DNA of 64,000 nucleotides from CG1-02-35-72 sp045046885. Lineage in GTDB: Bacteria > Bacteroidota > Bacteroidia > Flavobacteriales > Flavobacteriaceae. The notes beneath the pieces are model-generated. The model was not told the origin of the DNA. It searched no databases and saw nothing but the letters and a program-made list of their open reading frames with translations. Positions 45,301 through 54,458 of the stretch are shown here, one piece after another. The stretch spans positions 1-64,000 of the forward strand of contig JASFYX010000011.1 of the NCBI GenBank assembly GCA_045046885.1. The letters run 5' to 3'. Position 1 is the first letter of the stretch. Each line of letters starts with the position of its first letter. Both the position numbers and the translations under genes were made by a program.

Positions 45301-46205
45301 CTTTAGACAATAATAAATTTGGCAGAAAAATGACTTTCGATGCCATAGAAAGTAAAATATATCGTGGTCGTGCTACGGTTACAAATGGTACATTTAAATT
45401 TGATTTTATTGTTCCAAAAGACATTAGAATTGCTTTCGGAAAAGGTAAAATGAGCTTTTATGCCGATAATAATGTAATAGATAAAGCCGGTTACAATTTT
45501 GATGTAACGGTTGGTGGTATTAACAATAATGCGCCAGACGACACGGAAGGCCCTGTAGTTTCCTTATTTATGAATGACGAATCGTTTTTAGATGGGGGTA
45601 CAACAAATCAATCGCCTGTTTTTATAGCTTCCTTAGAAGATAATTCGGGTATAAATACATCGTTAACAGCAGTAGATCACGATCTTATTGCTATTTTAGA
45701 TAACGACCAAGCCAATCCTATTATTTTAAACGATTTTTACCAAACAGAACTCGATAACTTTAAAAAAGGGAAAGTAAACTTTCAGTTAAGAGATTTAAGC
45801 CCTGGCCCTCATAGTATTAAATTTAAAGCTTGGGACACATATAATAATTTATCAGAAGCGTCGTTAACCTTTAACGTTGTAACAGATACAGGTATAACTT
45901 TAAATCACGTTCTTAATTATCCTAATCCATTTGTTAATTATACCGAATTTTGGTTTGAACATAACAGGCCAAATGAACCTTTAGAAGTTCAAGTTCAAAT
46001 ATTTACTATATCGGGTAAATTGGTTAAAACAATAAATAAATCGGTGCAAACATCGGGCACATTATCACGAGAAATTACGTGGAATGGTTTAGATGATTTT
46101 GGCGCGAAAATAGGAAAAGGTGTGTATGTTTATAAACTCTCTGTTAAATCTGTAACAACGCAAGATAAAGTTGAAAAAATTGAAAAATTAGTCATTCTTA
46201 GATAA
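42372..46205 (+). CDS. porU: T9SS C-terminal signal peptidase PorU
   Basis: Surface-exposed outer-membrane sortase-like peptidase that removes T9SS sorting domains and attaches cargo. 1277 residues. Signal peptide (about 1-21), beta-rich N-terminus, then a gingipain-type C25 catalytic domain with His789 in YYGHGGEDGW and Cys823 in TVTCEFAK, followed by beta-sandwiches and its own sorting-like C-terminus (NYPNPFVNY, KIGKGVYVYKL). All catalytic residues are present. It is followed 34 bases later by porV, its partner. The substrates in this window are the proteins at 5501, 59805, 61499, 62451 and probably 63561. Confidence 0.5.
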   Translation: MFKRFLLFLIFTLSWVLITNAQKTFKKDFNLEWQSSQKVLINKSLQYNIPLVKNNVINENLIPTFSKTWLSESSSKITSFSITNISYKPINTTIPKNFLNKIPRKPKYSLDIVGNANKSEFQLYLEPLVKKGNTILSIQSFTLNYTAEPLRRVSQKNTATQNAVLANGTWYKFAIDTTGVFKIDVGFLKNLGINTANLKASDIRIFGNGGAMLPQKNSDFRYDDLQENALFVNDGNDGIFNNSDFLLFYAKGSDSWQVNPVNGFTTHIKNIYSDKAFYFITVDQGVGKRIETSTPITSNSDLEINNYNDYIFHEKEDVNLFAVGQQWFGESFSIENSQTFNFKFRDVDTSQPISIKTRAVVSSSVSSQMQVNINTVPLYTLSFFANLPGSLTLASATQQFAQTNITNEDIKLDISYNNSGNPSARVYLDYIEITGIKHLIAHDKQFSFRNFEAANTANSKTLTYHIANPENIFQVWDVTDFLNPKIIENQSTASDFAFKTSGGTSSSGTILNEYIVLNNNDFFTPTLLENSKIENQNLHALQDIDYLIITPDYLSSEASRLATYHQENNNYTTATVDIQQIYNEFGSGSPDVTAIRDFVRHLYTNASSPNKKIKYICLFGDTSYDYKDRINNNNNVIPAFESLESFNLATSYVTDDYFGMMDDNEGTLNFSDKQDVATGRFPVTTIQEAKATVDKSLNYTSQSALGDWRNGITVVADDPDKASEFVLQETVERISDDITVNKPVFNLKKIYADAFRQETSAGGERYPDVNKAITTAVENGTLIIDYYGHGGEDGWAGERILEVPQIKGWVNPKTLPLFITVTCEFAKLDNPLRLTAGEFVFNNTQGGATSMITTTREIFISVGQAFNENLVTKLLAFNGEDLSISQALMAMKNNFTTSQRLFVYFFGDPALKLAQPKGNIRITKMNGKDITQSIDTLKALSKVSFEGVVTDTNNNILTDFNGTLSTTIFDKPIEKTTLDNNKFGRKMTFDAIESKIYRGRATVTNGTFKFDFIVPKDIRIAFGKGKMSFYADNNVIDKAGYNFDVTVGGINNNAPDDTEGPVVSLFMNDESFLDGGTTNQSPVFIASLEDNSGINTSLTAVDHDLIAILDNDQANPIILNDFYQTELDNFKKGKVNFQLRDLSPGPHSIKFKAWDTYNNLSEASLTFNVVTDTGITLNHVLNYPNPFVNYTEFWFEHNRPNEPLEVQVQIFTISGKLVKTINKSVQTSGTLSREITWNGLDDFGAKIGKGVYVYKLSVKSVTTQDKVEKIEKLVILR

Positions 46206-46239
46206 AAATTTACAATATTTGTAATAATTAATAAATTGT

Positions 46240-47388
46240 ATGAAACACATAATATTCTTTTCTTTAGCAGTTTTACTAGCTATTCCAAAGGTTAAAGCAC
46301 AAACAGATCCTAACCCAATTTCTACCGCAGCGCCCTTTTTATTAATAGCACCCGATGCGCGTTCTGGTGGTATGGCAGATATTGGTGTTGCTACATCAGC
46401 AGATGCCTATTCACAACATTGGAATCCAGCAAAATATGCCTTTTTAGAATCACAATATACACTGGCTGTAAATTACACACCTTGGCTGCGTAATTTAACA
46501 AGTGATGTGTTTTTAGGAGGCTTTACTTATGCCAATCGTTTAGACGAAAAAAGTGCTTGGGCAGCAAGCTTAACGTATTTCTCTTTAGGCTCTATAGAAT
46601 TACGCCAAACTGGCGACCCCAACGAACAAGTCATAATTGAAAAACCAAATGAACTAGCTATTGATGGCTCTTATGCATTGCGCATGAGCGAAAGCTTTTC
46701 TATGGCTGTAGGCCTGCGTTATATTCGTTCAGATTTTGCGCTACGTGTTGCCAATTCAGACATCAATACTGTTAATACATTCTCTGTTGACGTGGCTGGA
46801 TTCTTCCAATCACCCGAAAAAAATTACGGCACTTTTAATGGTCGTTGGCGCGGTGGATTTAACATTTCCAATATTGGTCCAAGAGTGTCTTTTACAGATA
46901 CAGGGCAAAAGAATTTTATTCCAACAAACCTGAGAATAGGGGGCGGATTCGATTTTATCTTAGACGAATACAATACTATTACAGCCAATTTAGAATTTAA
47001 TAAATTACTTGTGCCAACACCCCCTTTAAGAGATAGTAATGGCGTTATAATTGCCGGCCAAGATGACGATGTCGGTTTTTTTAAAGGTATTTTTCAATCT
47101 TTTGGCGATGCCCCTGGCGGTTTTAAAGAAGAACTTAAAGAATTTACTTGGGCACTTGGCGCAGAATATATGTACGATAAATCTTTTGCTTTACGTGCTG
47201 GTTATTTTAATGAAAGTGATTTAAAAGGAGGGCGTCAATTTTTTACGATGGGCGCCGGATTTACATTCAAAAGTAGCCGTATAGATATGTCATATCTATT
47301 CAATGCTTCAGATATTAATAACCCTTTAGAAAATACATTGCGCTTTTCTATAATCTTTGATATGGGCGACTTATTTCAAGAATATTAA
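46240..47388 (+). CDS. porV: T9SS outer-membrane channel protein PorV
   Basis: 382-residue beta-barrel of the FadL-like PorV/LptO family. Signal peptide (about 1-20, ending VKAQ), the family start DARSGGMADIGVATSADAYS in part followed by HWNPAKYAF, and a final LRFSIIFDMGDLF strand. PorV picks up cargo from the Sov translocon and hands it to PorU in the attachment complex. porU-porV order is conserved in flavobacteria; cdd follows after 27 bases. Confidence 0.5.
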   Translation: MKHIIFFSLAVLLAIPKVKAQTDPNPISTAAPFLLIAPDARSGGMADIGVATSADAYSQHWNPAKYAFLESQYTLAVNYTPWLRNLTSDVFLGGFTYANRLDEKSAWAASLTYFSLGSIELRQTGDPNEQVIIEKPNELAIDGSYALRMSESFSMAVGLRYIRSDFALRVANSDINTVNTFSVDVAGFFQSPEKNYGTFNGRWRGGFNISNIGPRVSFTDTGQKNFIPTNLRIGGGFDFILDEYNTITANLEFNKLLVPTPPLRDSNGVIIAGQDDDVGFFKGIFQSFGDAPGGFKEELKEFTWALGAEYMYDKSFALRAGYFNESDLKGGRQFFTMGAGFTFKSSRIDMSYLFNASDINNPLENTLRFSIIFDMGDLFQEY

Positions 47389-47415
47389 CCCAATACAAAG
47401 CAAAAACATATTGCT

Positions 47416-47898
47416 ATGAAGTCAGTTAACATAACCGCCACTTTTACTATTTATGATGATATTAGTGAATTACCCAAGACTGCTCTAAACCTCATGGAAC
47501 AAGCTATTTCGGCTAGAGAAAAGGCTTATGCGCCCTATTCTAATTTTAATGTAGGAGCTGCTATTTTATTAGATAATGGCAAAATAATTTTAGGAAACAA
47601 TCAAGAAAATGCCGCCTATCCATCTGGCCTGTGTGCCGAGAGAGTCGCTATTTATAGTGCCGCTGCCAATTTTCCAAATATTGGTATAAAAGCTTTGGCT
47701 ATAACAGCAACTGCAAACGACAAAGATTTGGCCGAACCTGTAGCACCCTGTGGTGCTTGCCGACAAGCTATTGCAGAGTACGAAGTAAAACAAAAGATGC
47801 CAATTCCTATTTATTTTATGGGTAAAATTGGTAAAGTAGCTAAAGCCGAATCGTTAAAAGATTTGTTGCCACTTACATTTGATAAAACTTTTTTATAA
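47416..47898 (+). CDS. cdd: Cytidine deaminase
   Basis: Zinc enzyme converting cytidine and deoxycytidine to uridines in pyrimidine salvage. 160 residues with YAPYSNFNVGAA, the catalytic CAER motif (first Zn Cys plus Glu) and PCGACRQAI (two further Zn Cys), the homotetrameric arrangement. Placed after porV, as in other flavobacteria, although it has no secretion role; the operon link is probably historical. Confidence 0.5.
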   Translation: MKSVNITATFTIYDDISELPKTALNLMEQAISAREKAYAPYSNFNVGAAILLDNGKIILGNNQENAAYPSGLCAERVAIYSAAANFPNIGIKALAITATANDKDLAEPVAPCGACRQAIAEYEVKQKMPIPIYFMGKIGKVAKAESLKDLLPLTFDKTFL

Positions 47899-47904
47899 CT
47901 ACAG

Positions 47905-48279
47905 ATGGCAGATATTGCTAACAGAAATGATATTTACAATCTGGTAAAGCAATTTTACATTAAGCTTTTAAATGACGTAGTTTTAAAATATTTTTTTGAG
48001 GATTTAAATACCGATGAAAAATTAGAAAAACATCTTCAAATTCTTGTCAATTTTTGGGAACAACAGTTGTTTTATACGGGCACTTATAAACGCAACGCAC
48101 TTAAACCTCATTTAGATTTACATCACAAAAAGCCCTTTGCTAAAAAACATTTTGACCAATGGCTAAATCTGTTTAACGAAACTGTAGATCAACTCTATGA
48201 TGGTATAAAAGCACATCAAGCAAAAGTTAAAGCACAATCAATTGCAACTGTTATGCAAATTAAAATTTTGCAACTTTAA
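47905..48279 (+). CDS. Truncated haemoglobin, group III-like
   Basis: 124-residue globin. Helical pattern and ILVNFWEQQLFYTGTY followed by LHHKKPFAKKHF are typical of group III truncated globins, with the proximal His probably in the HLDLHH segment. Likely binds O2 or NO in the cytoplasm. It starts six bases after cdd and is probably translated from the same message as porU and porV. Confidence 0.5.
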   Translation: MADIANRNDIYNLVKQFYIKLLNDVVLKYFFEDLNTDEKLEKHLQILVNFWEQQLFYTGTYKRNALKPHLDLHHKKPFAKKHFDQWLNLFNETVDQLYDGIKAHQAKVKAQSIATVMQIKILQL

Positions 48280-48332
48280 AGGACACTGTTCTAAATAAAT
48301 TAGTAATTTCGCTAATTCAAAAATTAAATTTT

Positions 48333-49403
48333 ATGGCTTTAAATTCAGTTATTACAGGTACAGGAAGCTATATTCCATCCGTAATAAAAACCAATAATGA
48401 TTTTATAAATGAACGTTTTTACAATGAGAAAAACGAACCTTTTGACGCTTCTAACGAAACAATTATTGAAAAATTTAAAGCAATAACTGGTATTGAAGAG
48501 CGCCGTTATGTTGAAGACAATCAAAATTCTTGTGATATTGCTGCCATAGCCGCACAACGTGCCATAGACGACGCCAAAGTTGACCCAGAAACTTTAGATT
48601 ATATAATTTTTGCTCAAAATTTTGGTAACATTAAAAAAGGAACTATCCAAACTGATATTATACCCAGCTTAGCAGCACGTGTTAAACATCTTTTAAAAAT
48701 AAAAAATCCTAAATGTGTGTCTTATGATGTTGTTTTTGGGTGTCCTGGATGGATTCAAGGAATAATTCAAGCACATATATTTATAAAAGCAGGCGAAGCT
48801 AAAAGGTGTTTAGTCATAGGTTCTGAAACACTTTCTAGAGTCCTTGATATGCACGACCGCGATTCTATGATATATTCAGATGGTGCTGGAGCGGCTATTT
48901 TAGAAGCCAAAGAAAGTGATAAAAAAATAGGTGTATTAGGTCACGCTACCTTTTCACACACCTTAAATGAAGCGGGGTATTTATATCTAGGTAAAACTAA
49001 TTTCCCAGATGGTGCCCCTGACGTTCGTTATCTTAAAATGTTTGGCCATAAAATTTATGTCTATGCTTTAAACTACGTCCCTCAAGGCATGAAAGATGCA
49101 CTAGACAAAAGTGGCATAGACATTCATCAGGTAAAAAAAGTAATCATCCATCAAGCAAATGAAAAAATGGACGAAGCTATTATAAACCGCTTTTTTAAAT
49201 TGTATAAAACACCTATGCCAGAAAATATTATGCCAATGAGTATTAACAAATTGGGTAATAGCTCTGTAGCTACTGTCCCTACACTGTTAGATTTAGTACT
49301 TAAAGGCAAAAAAGAAAAACATCATATAGATAAAGGAGACGTTATAATAATGGCTTCTGTTGGTGCCGGCATGAATATAAACGCTGTTGTTTATCAGTTT
49401 TAA
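48333..49403 (+). CDS. 3-oxoacyl-ACP synthase III family ketosynthase
   Basis: 356 residues, thiolase fold, KAS III (FabH-like). Catalytic triad: Cys in VFGCPGW, His in IIHQANEKM, Asn in LGNSSVATV. Condenses an acyl-CoA starter with malonyl-ACP; whether it is the main FabH or a specialised ketosynthase cannot be told, as no acyl-carrier or other fab genes are nearby. Its sequence is longer than classical FabH (about 320) and has extra residues near the N-terminus (INERFYNEKNEPFD). A TAATTTCG near the consensus -7 lies 22 bases upstream. Confidence 0.5.
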   Translation: MALNSVITGTGSYIPSVIKTNNDFINERFYNEKNEPFDASNETIIEKFKAITGIEERRYVEDNQNSCDIAAIAAQRAIDDAKVDPETLDYIIFAQNFGNIKKGTIQTDIIPSLAARVKHLLKIKNPKCVSYDVVFGCPGWIQGIIQAHIFIKAGEAKRCLVIGSETLSRVLDMHDRDSMIYSDGAGAAILEAKESDKKIGVLGHATFSHTLNEAGYLYLGKTNFPDGAPDVRYLKMFGHKIYVYALNYVPQGMKDALDKSGIDIHQVKKVIIHQANEKMDEAIINRFFKLYKTPMPENIMPMSINKLGNSSVATVPTLLDLVLKGKKEKHHIDKGDVIIMASVGAGMNINAVVYQF

Positions 49404-49406
49404 ATA

Positions 49407-51035
49407 TTATTTTAAAACCTCTTCAATAACCTTACCTGTTGCCGTATTTGGGAATTCAATTTGCATTAAAGTTGCCATTGTTGTGGCTATATCAATTATT
49501 GGATAAAAGTGATTTGAAGATCCTATCTTAACTCCTTTTCCATAAAAAATTAGGGGTACATGAGTGTCGTAATTATACCCTGTTCCGTGTGTTGAACCTT
49601 TCCCGGGATAAGCTTTTACCGCCGGCATAGGTACAAGCATAACATCACCCGAATATTTTTGATTATAGCCGTTTTGTAAATAATGTAAGATACCCGAACT
49701 AAAATCTGTTGTTTGTAAAGTATGCGCCGTAACCGTTTTGTAAATGCCGTCAAAACTGACAAGTTCATCGGCTAGGGTTTGAGCTACCTTATCAGCATCA
49801 AGACCCAATTCGTGTATTCTTTTTTTGTTTAAAAATATTTGATAATTTGAAGTGTTCTCTACCAAGTCTGTAGCATTAAAATATTTTTTTGTAATTTCAT
49901 AAATACGCTTTATCAAACCTTTGGCATTTAAATACTGTGCTGGTATTTTTAAAGACTGTAAATAAGCCGGTACTGGAACAGCAGCATGGTCTGCCGTTAA
50001 AAACAAAGTGTAATTATCTTTACCTACTGTTTTATCTAAAAATCTTAGCAGCTCTGCAATATCATTATCTAACCTTATGTAAGTATCTTCAACTTCTTTA
50101 GAGTCAACACCGTATTTATGACCAATATAGTCTGTACTCGAAAAACTTATAGCTAAAAAATCGGTGTATTTTCCTTTGCCTAAATTCTCGCCAATTACAG
50201 CTGCTTTGGCAAAATCTTTTAAAATTGAATTGCCAAAAGGCGATGATTTCAAAATATCATACCCTCCATTTTGAGCTTGTAAAGCCGGTAAATTATGCGG
50301 GAATACAGGTGCTTTTTCCCCCTTAAAAACACCTTCAAAATTGTTATTATCGGGTAAACTTTCTGTATAAGTTTTAATAGGATATTTGGTTATCCAAGAT
50401 GTGTTCAAATATTTTTTAGCCTTGCCATTAGCATTAAAGTCTTTTACCCATTTGGGCAATTTATTCATATAATAAGTACTTGTTATAAATTTACCGTCAG
50501 ATTTACCTTGAAACCAATAAGCGGCATTAGCTGTATGCCCCACAGGCAGTATAGCCGCGCGGTCTTTTATACTAATACCTATAACTTTTCCGTGCATTTG
50601 TTGTGCCAAATGTAGTTGGTCTGTCAAGGTAGTACTTTGCATTCTGTAAGGTGATTTTCGCCCTCCTTCTTTAGCTCCTACTGTTTGGTATTTATCGTCA
50701 TCGACACAATAAATGGTTTTTTTAAGATATTTATCGTACCAATTATTACTTATTATGCCGTGATAAAACGGCGTTGTGCCTGTATAAATAGAGGTATGTC
50801 CTACGGCTGTATAGGTAGGCATATAATTAAAATGGGCATTATTTATAGCATAGCCGTTTTTTAACAAACGCTTAAAGCCATCTTGACTGTATTTACTATC
50901 AAAACGCTTTAAATAATCATAGCGCATTTGATCTACAACTATACCCACAACTAATTTTGGTTTTTGATTATTCTGTGCAAAAATGGCACTACTCACAAAT
51001 AAAACAACAGCCAATATTTTTAAACTTTTCATCAT
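49407..51035 (-). CDS. PafA-like alkaline phosphatase family enzyme
   Basis: 542 residues with a signal peptide (ending IFAQ). The alkaline phosphatase superfamily fold carries DQMRYDYL (metal Asp), the nucleophilic Thr in PTYTAVGHTS, the NNWYD Asn, the KDR pair in SIKDRAAIL and the ADHAAVP Asp-His. The K-x-R pair matches the PafA phosphate monoesterases of Bacteroidota. It is likely periplasmic and releases phosphate from organic esters. A TAATTTTG element on - at 51060-51053 lies 17 bases before the ATG. It is convergent with the ketosynthase gene. Confidence 0.5.
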   Translation of the reverse strand: MMKSLKILAVVLFVSSAIFAQNNQKPKLVVGIVVDQMRYDYLKRFDSKYSQDGFKRLLKNGYAINNAHFNYMPTYTAVGHTSIYTGTTPFYHGIISNNWYDKYLKKTIYCVDDDKYQTVGAKEGGRKSPYRMQSTTLTDQLHLAQQMHGKVIGISIKDRAAILPVGHTANAAYWFQGKSDGKFITSTYYMNKLPKWVKDFNANGKAKKYLNTSWITKYPIKTYTESLPDNNNFEGVFKGEKAPVFPHNLPALQAQNGGYDILKSSPFGNSILKDFAKAAVIGENLGKGKYTDFLAISFSSTDYIGHKYGVDSKEVEDTYIRLDNDIAELLRFLDKTVGKDNYTLFLTADHAAVPVPAYLQSLKIPAQYLNAKGLIKRIYEITKKYFNATDLVENTSNYQIFLNKKRIHELGLDADKVAQTLADELVSFDGIYKTVTAHTLQTTDFSSGILHYLQNGYNQKYSGDVMLVPMPAVKAYPGKGSTHGTGYNYDTHVPLIFYGKGVKIGSSNHFYPIIDIATTMATLMQIEFPNTATGKVIEEVLK

Positions 51036-51052
51036 CTTAAAATTTATTTTAT

Positions 51053-51060
51053 CAAAATTA
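51053..51060 (-). promoter_or_regulatory. -7 element TAATTTTG for the phosphatase gene
   Basis: CAAAATTA on + reads TAATTTTG on -, a TAnnTTTG match, 17 bases upstream of the start codon. Confidence 0.5.
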
Positions 51061-51148
51061 ATCGATTTATTTAAACTCTACTTTAAATTATGGTTATTTA
51101 TTTCAATCCTGCTTTTATTTTTAATATTTTAGCATTATAAATAGCTCT

Positions 51149-51892
51149 ATGAATTACTTTGAACATATAGGAAAATACTTTTCAATGTTGAAACAGGTTT
51201 TGAGGAAACCTCAAAAATGGCCTGTATTTAGAGAATCTCTTTTTAGAGAAATCCAAGATTTAGGATTGAGCTCTGTTGGCATTGTAGCTTTTATTTCGTT
51301 CTTTGTAGGTGGTGTTGTTGTTATTCAAACAGCTTTAAATTTAGAAAACCCGCTTATTCCTAAATACCTTATTGGCTATGCTTCGAGAGAATCGTTAATT
51401 CTAGAATTTTCGCCCACACTCATTTCTATAATTTTAGCTGGAAAAGTAGGCTCCTTTATATCCTCAAGCATTGGTACTATGCGCGTTACAGAACAAATAG
51501 ACGCTTTAGAAGTTATGGGCGTCAATTCTTTAAATTACTTAGTACTCCCTAAAATTGTGGCAGCTGTTTTGTTTTATCCCTTTCTCATTACTATCAGTAT
51601 TTTTTTAGGAATCCTTGGCGGATGGGTAGCGGGTAACATTACAGATTTGGTGCTTTCTTCTGATTACATAAACGGCCTGCGTTACCAATTCGATCCATTT
51701 CATATAACCTATTCGCTTATTAAAACATCTGTTTTTGCTTTTGTAATTGCTACAATCCCGTCTTATCACGGTTTTTTTGTAAAAGGTGGCGCTATAGAAG
51801 TAGGACGCTCTAGTACCAAAGCGGTGGTGTGGACAAGCGTGGTTATTATTATTCTGAATTACTTTTTAACCCAAATGCTCTTAGGAAAATGA
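51149..51892 (+). CDS. mlaE: MlaE/YrbE-type ABC permease
   Basis: 247-residue inner-membrane permease with five or six helices and the conserved MlaE block (SREsliLEFSPTLISIILAGKVG in part, GTMRVTEQIDALEVMGVN). MlaE works with the ATPase MlaF and lipid-binding MlaD to move phospholipids between membranes. The stop TGA overlaps the next start as ATGA, so the two are translationally coupled. No mlaD gene follows here, so the complex must draw that subunit from elsewhere. Confidence 0.5.
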   Translation: MNYFEHIGKYFSMLKQVLRKPQKWPVFRESLFREIQDLGLSSVGIVAFISFFVGGVVVIQTALNLENPLIPKYLIGYASRESLILEFSPTLISIILAGKVGSFISSSIGTMRVTEQIDALEVMGVNSLNYLVLPKIVAAVLFYPFLITISIFLGILGGWVAGNITDLVLSSDYINGLRYQFDPFHITYSLIKTSVFAFVIATIPSYHGFFVKGGAIEVGRSSTKAVVWTSVVIIILNYFLTQMLLGK

Positions 51893-52644
51893 TTGAAGTT
51901 AAAGACATCTACAAATCGTTTGACGGCTCAGCTGTTCTAAAAGGTATTTCTACTTCTTTTGAAAAAGGAAAAACCAACCTCATTATCGGCCAGAGTGGCT
52001 CAGGTAAAACCGTACTACTCAAATGTATGTTAGGTCTTTTTTCTCCCGAAAAAGGAGACATCTGCTACGACAAAAGAAATTACAGCCAAATGAGTATTAA
52101 GGAAAAACGCAATTTGAGAAAAGAAATAGGCATGCTCTTTCAAGGTGGGGCTTTGTTCGATTCGCTCAGCGTAGAAAACAATGTCATGTTTCCGCTTAAA
52201 ATGTTTACAGACAAGCCTTACAACGAAATGTTAGACCGTGTTAATACGGTTTTAAATCGTGTTAATTTAGACAATGTCAATGCTAAGTTTCCGGCAGAAT
52301 TATCAGGTGGTATGCAAAAACGTGTGGCCTTGGCTCGGGCTATTGTTATGAATCCTAAATATTTATTTTGCGACGAACCCAATTCGGGCTTAGACCCTAA
52401 AACAGCCATAGTTATTGACAATCTTATTCATGAAATAACCGTAGAATACGATATTATTACCATTATAAATTCGCACGATATGAACTCAGTTATGGAAATT
52501 GGCGAGAAAATTGTCTTTTTAAAAGATGGTGTTAAAGCTTGGGAAGGAACCAATAAAGAAATTCTGCGTACCGATAACGAAGCGGTAACCGACTTTGTCT
52601 ATTCATCAGATTTATTACGCAAGGCTAGGCAGTCTTATTTGTAA
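51889..52644 (+). CDS. mlaF: MlaF-type ABC ATPase
   Basis: 251 residues with Walker A GQSGSGKT, Q-loop MLFQGGALFD, signature LSGGMQKR, Walker B YLFCDEPNSGLDP and the switch His in INSHD. It forms the motor of the phospholipid-transport complex with the permease upstream. The open frame extends further upstream within the permease gene, but the ATG at 51889 (ATGA overlap) is the natural start because the ABC domain begins right after it. Confidence 0.5.
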   Translation: MIEVKDIYKSFDGSAVLKGISTSFEKGKTNLIIGQSGSGKTVLLKCMLGLFSPEKGDICYDKRNYSQMSIKEKRNLRKEIGMLFQGGALFDSLSVENNVMFPLKMFTDKPYNEMLDRVNTVLNRVNLDNVNAKFPAELSGGMQKRVALARAIVMNPKYLFCDEPNSGLDPKTAIVIDNLIHEITVEYDIITIINSHDMNSVMEIGEKIVFLKDGVKAWEGTNKEILRTDNEAVTDFVYSSDLLRKARQSYL

Positions 52645-52667
52645 ATTTACTCACTTTATTTTTTATC

Positions 52668-53015
52668 TTAACCCTCATTCATTAACTTTTCCAATTCTTT
52701 TTTATTTGGAAACCAAAGCCACATCCCTATTACTCCAAGAAATAAAATCATTAAAGTATTATTCCATTTAGATTTTTTGTTAGCAGGAAATTTTTTCCAA
52801 ATAAACCCTATAAAAACGCCGACTAATAATAAATGTAAAACCCATAACATCTTATCGATGTTATTTTGAAAAATAAACTTGATTACTTCTAATTGGTCAG
52901 TAGAATTAACAAGTACATAAGATAATTCAATGATTGTCATAATTATAAGTAAAAGTTTTAATCTTTTAAAAGCAAGTTCTAATCTTTCTATATCAATTTT
53001 TTTTGTGTTTCTCAC
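52668..53015 (-). CDS. Small membrane protein of unknown function
   Basis: 115 residues with three hydrophobic helices (about 20-37, 55-72, 86-103) and charged tails (KKIDIERLELAFKRLK at the start, NKKELEKLMNEG at the end). No family recognised. It follows the DUF389 gene by 23 bases on the same strand and could be the last gene of that operon. Confidence 0.5.
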   Translation of the reverse strand: MRNTKKIDIERLELAFKRLKLLLIIMTIIELSYVLVNSTDQLEVIKFIFQNNIDKMLWVLHLLLVGVFIGFIWKKFPANKKSKWNNTLMILFLGVIGMWLWFPNKKELEKLMNEG

Positions 53016-53038
53016 CTGCTATAAATATTATAAACAAC

Positions 53039-54457
53039 TTATTTTAAATCAACCGCCAAAGTATCCAATGCCAATCGGGTTTTAAGCCATAATTTGAGTT
53101 TTTTCAAATTGTTTTTTTTGGTAGTTGGGTCTATAGAATCACGCCACTCCGTCTCAAAAACAACCAACGTATCTATTTTATTAAAGTCGGTTGTAATGCG
53201 TTTGTAAAAACTCAGATTCTTTAAATCTAGATAATTTATTTTAGCTTCGCGGCTAATCTGTTCAAACGGAATCTTATCCTTAAAATAGGCATTCATCTGG
53301 GCTTCTAAAAGTTTTATTTTGGCATCTTTTTGAGCGATATTGTCATCACGAGAACTGATAATTTTTTGATTCTGTGCATAGAGGTCTCGTAAATTATTCA
53401 AGTCGTTTCTAATATCAGAATCGTCCTTGTTTTGCCGTACGTTTAAAGTGGCCTTTAAACCTTTTTTATTGAGTAATACTTGCCACGCATTAATAGTTTC
53501 TTTAGAAACTGTTGTGCCAAAAACGTATAAATTTACCTGCTTGTTTTTATAGTCAACCGTTTGGGCATTATCTATAATACTAACACCTTTGTCTTTGAGC
53601 TCTTGTACAAATTCTTCTGATTTTTGTTTAAAATTATTCTGTAAAAACAATCCGTAAAAAAGATAAATACTCAAACTAAAAATAACAAAAGCTACAAACG
53701 ATGCCATTTGTGCAATCCTTTTACGCTTGGCAGAATTTATATATTTTAACATCGGAAAACGCAAAAATTTGACGATAAAAAAAGTCGCTAAAGCAATAAA
53801 AATACTATTGATTAAAAAGAGAAACATGGCACCTAAAAAATAATTGAAATGCCCCGTGGCCAAGCCATATCCGGCGGTACACAAAGGCGGCATTAAAGCT
53901 GTGGCAATAGCGACACCAGCTACCGTGTTTGTCATTTCTTTACGACGACTCAAAGCTACAATAAGTGCCAATCCACCTGCTAAGGCTAGTAAAACATCGC
54001 GCACATCTGGTTTTGTACGTGCTAAGATTTCGGGTGTGGCCTCTTTAAAAATAGGAATGCTAAAAAACAAAAAAGAGGTTATAACACTTAGCCCTACCAT
54101 AACACCAAAATTAATAAGCGAGCGTTTAAGTGTGTCGATATCATTAATACCTATAGAAACACCAATGCCTAAAATGGGTCCCATTAAGGGCGATACAAGC
54201 ATAGCGCCAATAACAACAGCCGTAGAGCTGACATTTAAACCAATAGAAGCAATAAGTATGGAAAAAATAAGTATCCACGCTGCATGACCTTTCATAGAAA
54301 TATTGTCTTTTACATCCTGAATAGTCCCTTGTTTATCGGCCCCTTTTTGGATGTCAAGTAGCTCTCTAAAAAACAGTTTTATATCGTGAAAAGCCCCTTT
54401 TAAATCGGGCGTATTTTCTTCTGAATTTTTGTTTTCCGTGGTTTGTGAGGTTTCCAT
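53039..54457 (-). CDS. DUF389 membrane protein (TIGR00341-like)
   Basis: 472 residues. The N-terminal half carries the DUF389 core with about six helices and small-residue motifs (AVVIGAMLVSPLMGPILG, VALSRRKE, VAIATALMPPLCTAGYGL). The C-terminal 230 residues are soluble, with a coiled-coil-prone stretch (SRDDNIAQKDAKIKLLEAQ). The role is unknown; transport has been suggested for the family. It starts one base after the manC stop, so it is surely co-transcribed. Confidence 0.5.
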   Translation of the reverse strand: METSQTTENKNSEENTPDLKGAFHDIKLFFRELLDIQKGADKQGTIQDVKDNISMKGHAAWILIFSILIASIGLNVSSTAVVIGAMLVSPLMGPILGIGVSIGINDIDTLKRSLINFGVMVGLSVITSFLFFSIPIFKEATPEILARTKPDVRDVLLALAGGLALIVALSRRKEMTNTVAGVAIATALMPPLCTAGYGLATGHFNYFLGAMFLFLINSIFIALATFFIVKFLRFPMLKYINSAKRKRIAQMASFVAFVIFSLSIYLFYGLFLQNNFKQKSEEFVQELKDKGVSIIDNAQTVDYKNKQVNLYVFGTTVSKETINAWQVLLNKKGLKATLNVRQNKDDSDIRNDLNNLRDLYAQNQKIISSRDDNIAQKDAKIKLLEAQMNAYFKDKIPFEQISREAKINYLDLKNLSFYKRITTDFNKIDTLVVFETEWRDSIDPTTKKNNLKKLKLWLKTRLALDTLAVDLK

Positions 54458-54458
54458 T

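Noticed and set aside
49395..49420. AT-only inverted repeat between the ketosynthase and phosphatase genes as a terminator
   Set aside because: GTTTTAAA/TTTAAAAC pairing is weak and could be chance in AT-rich sequence.
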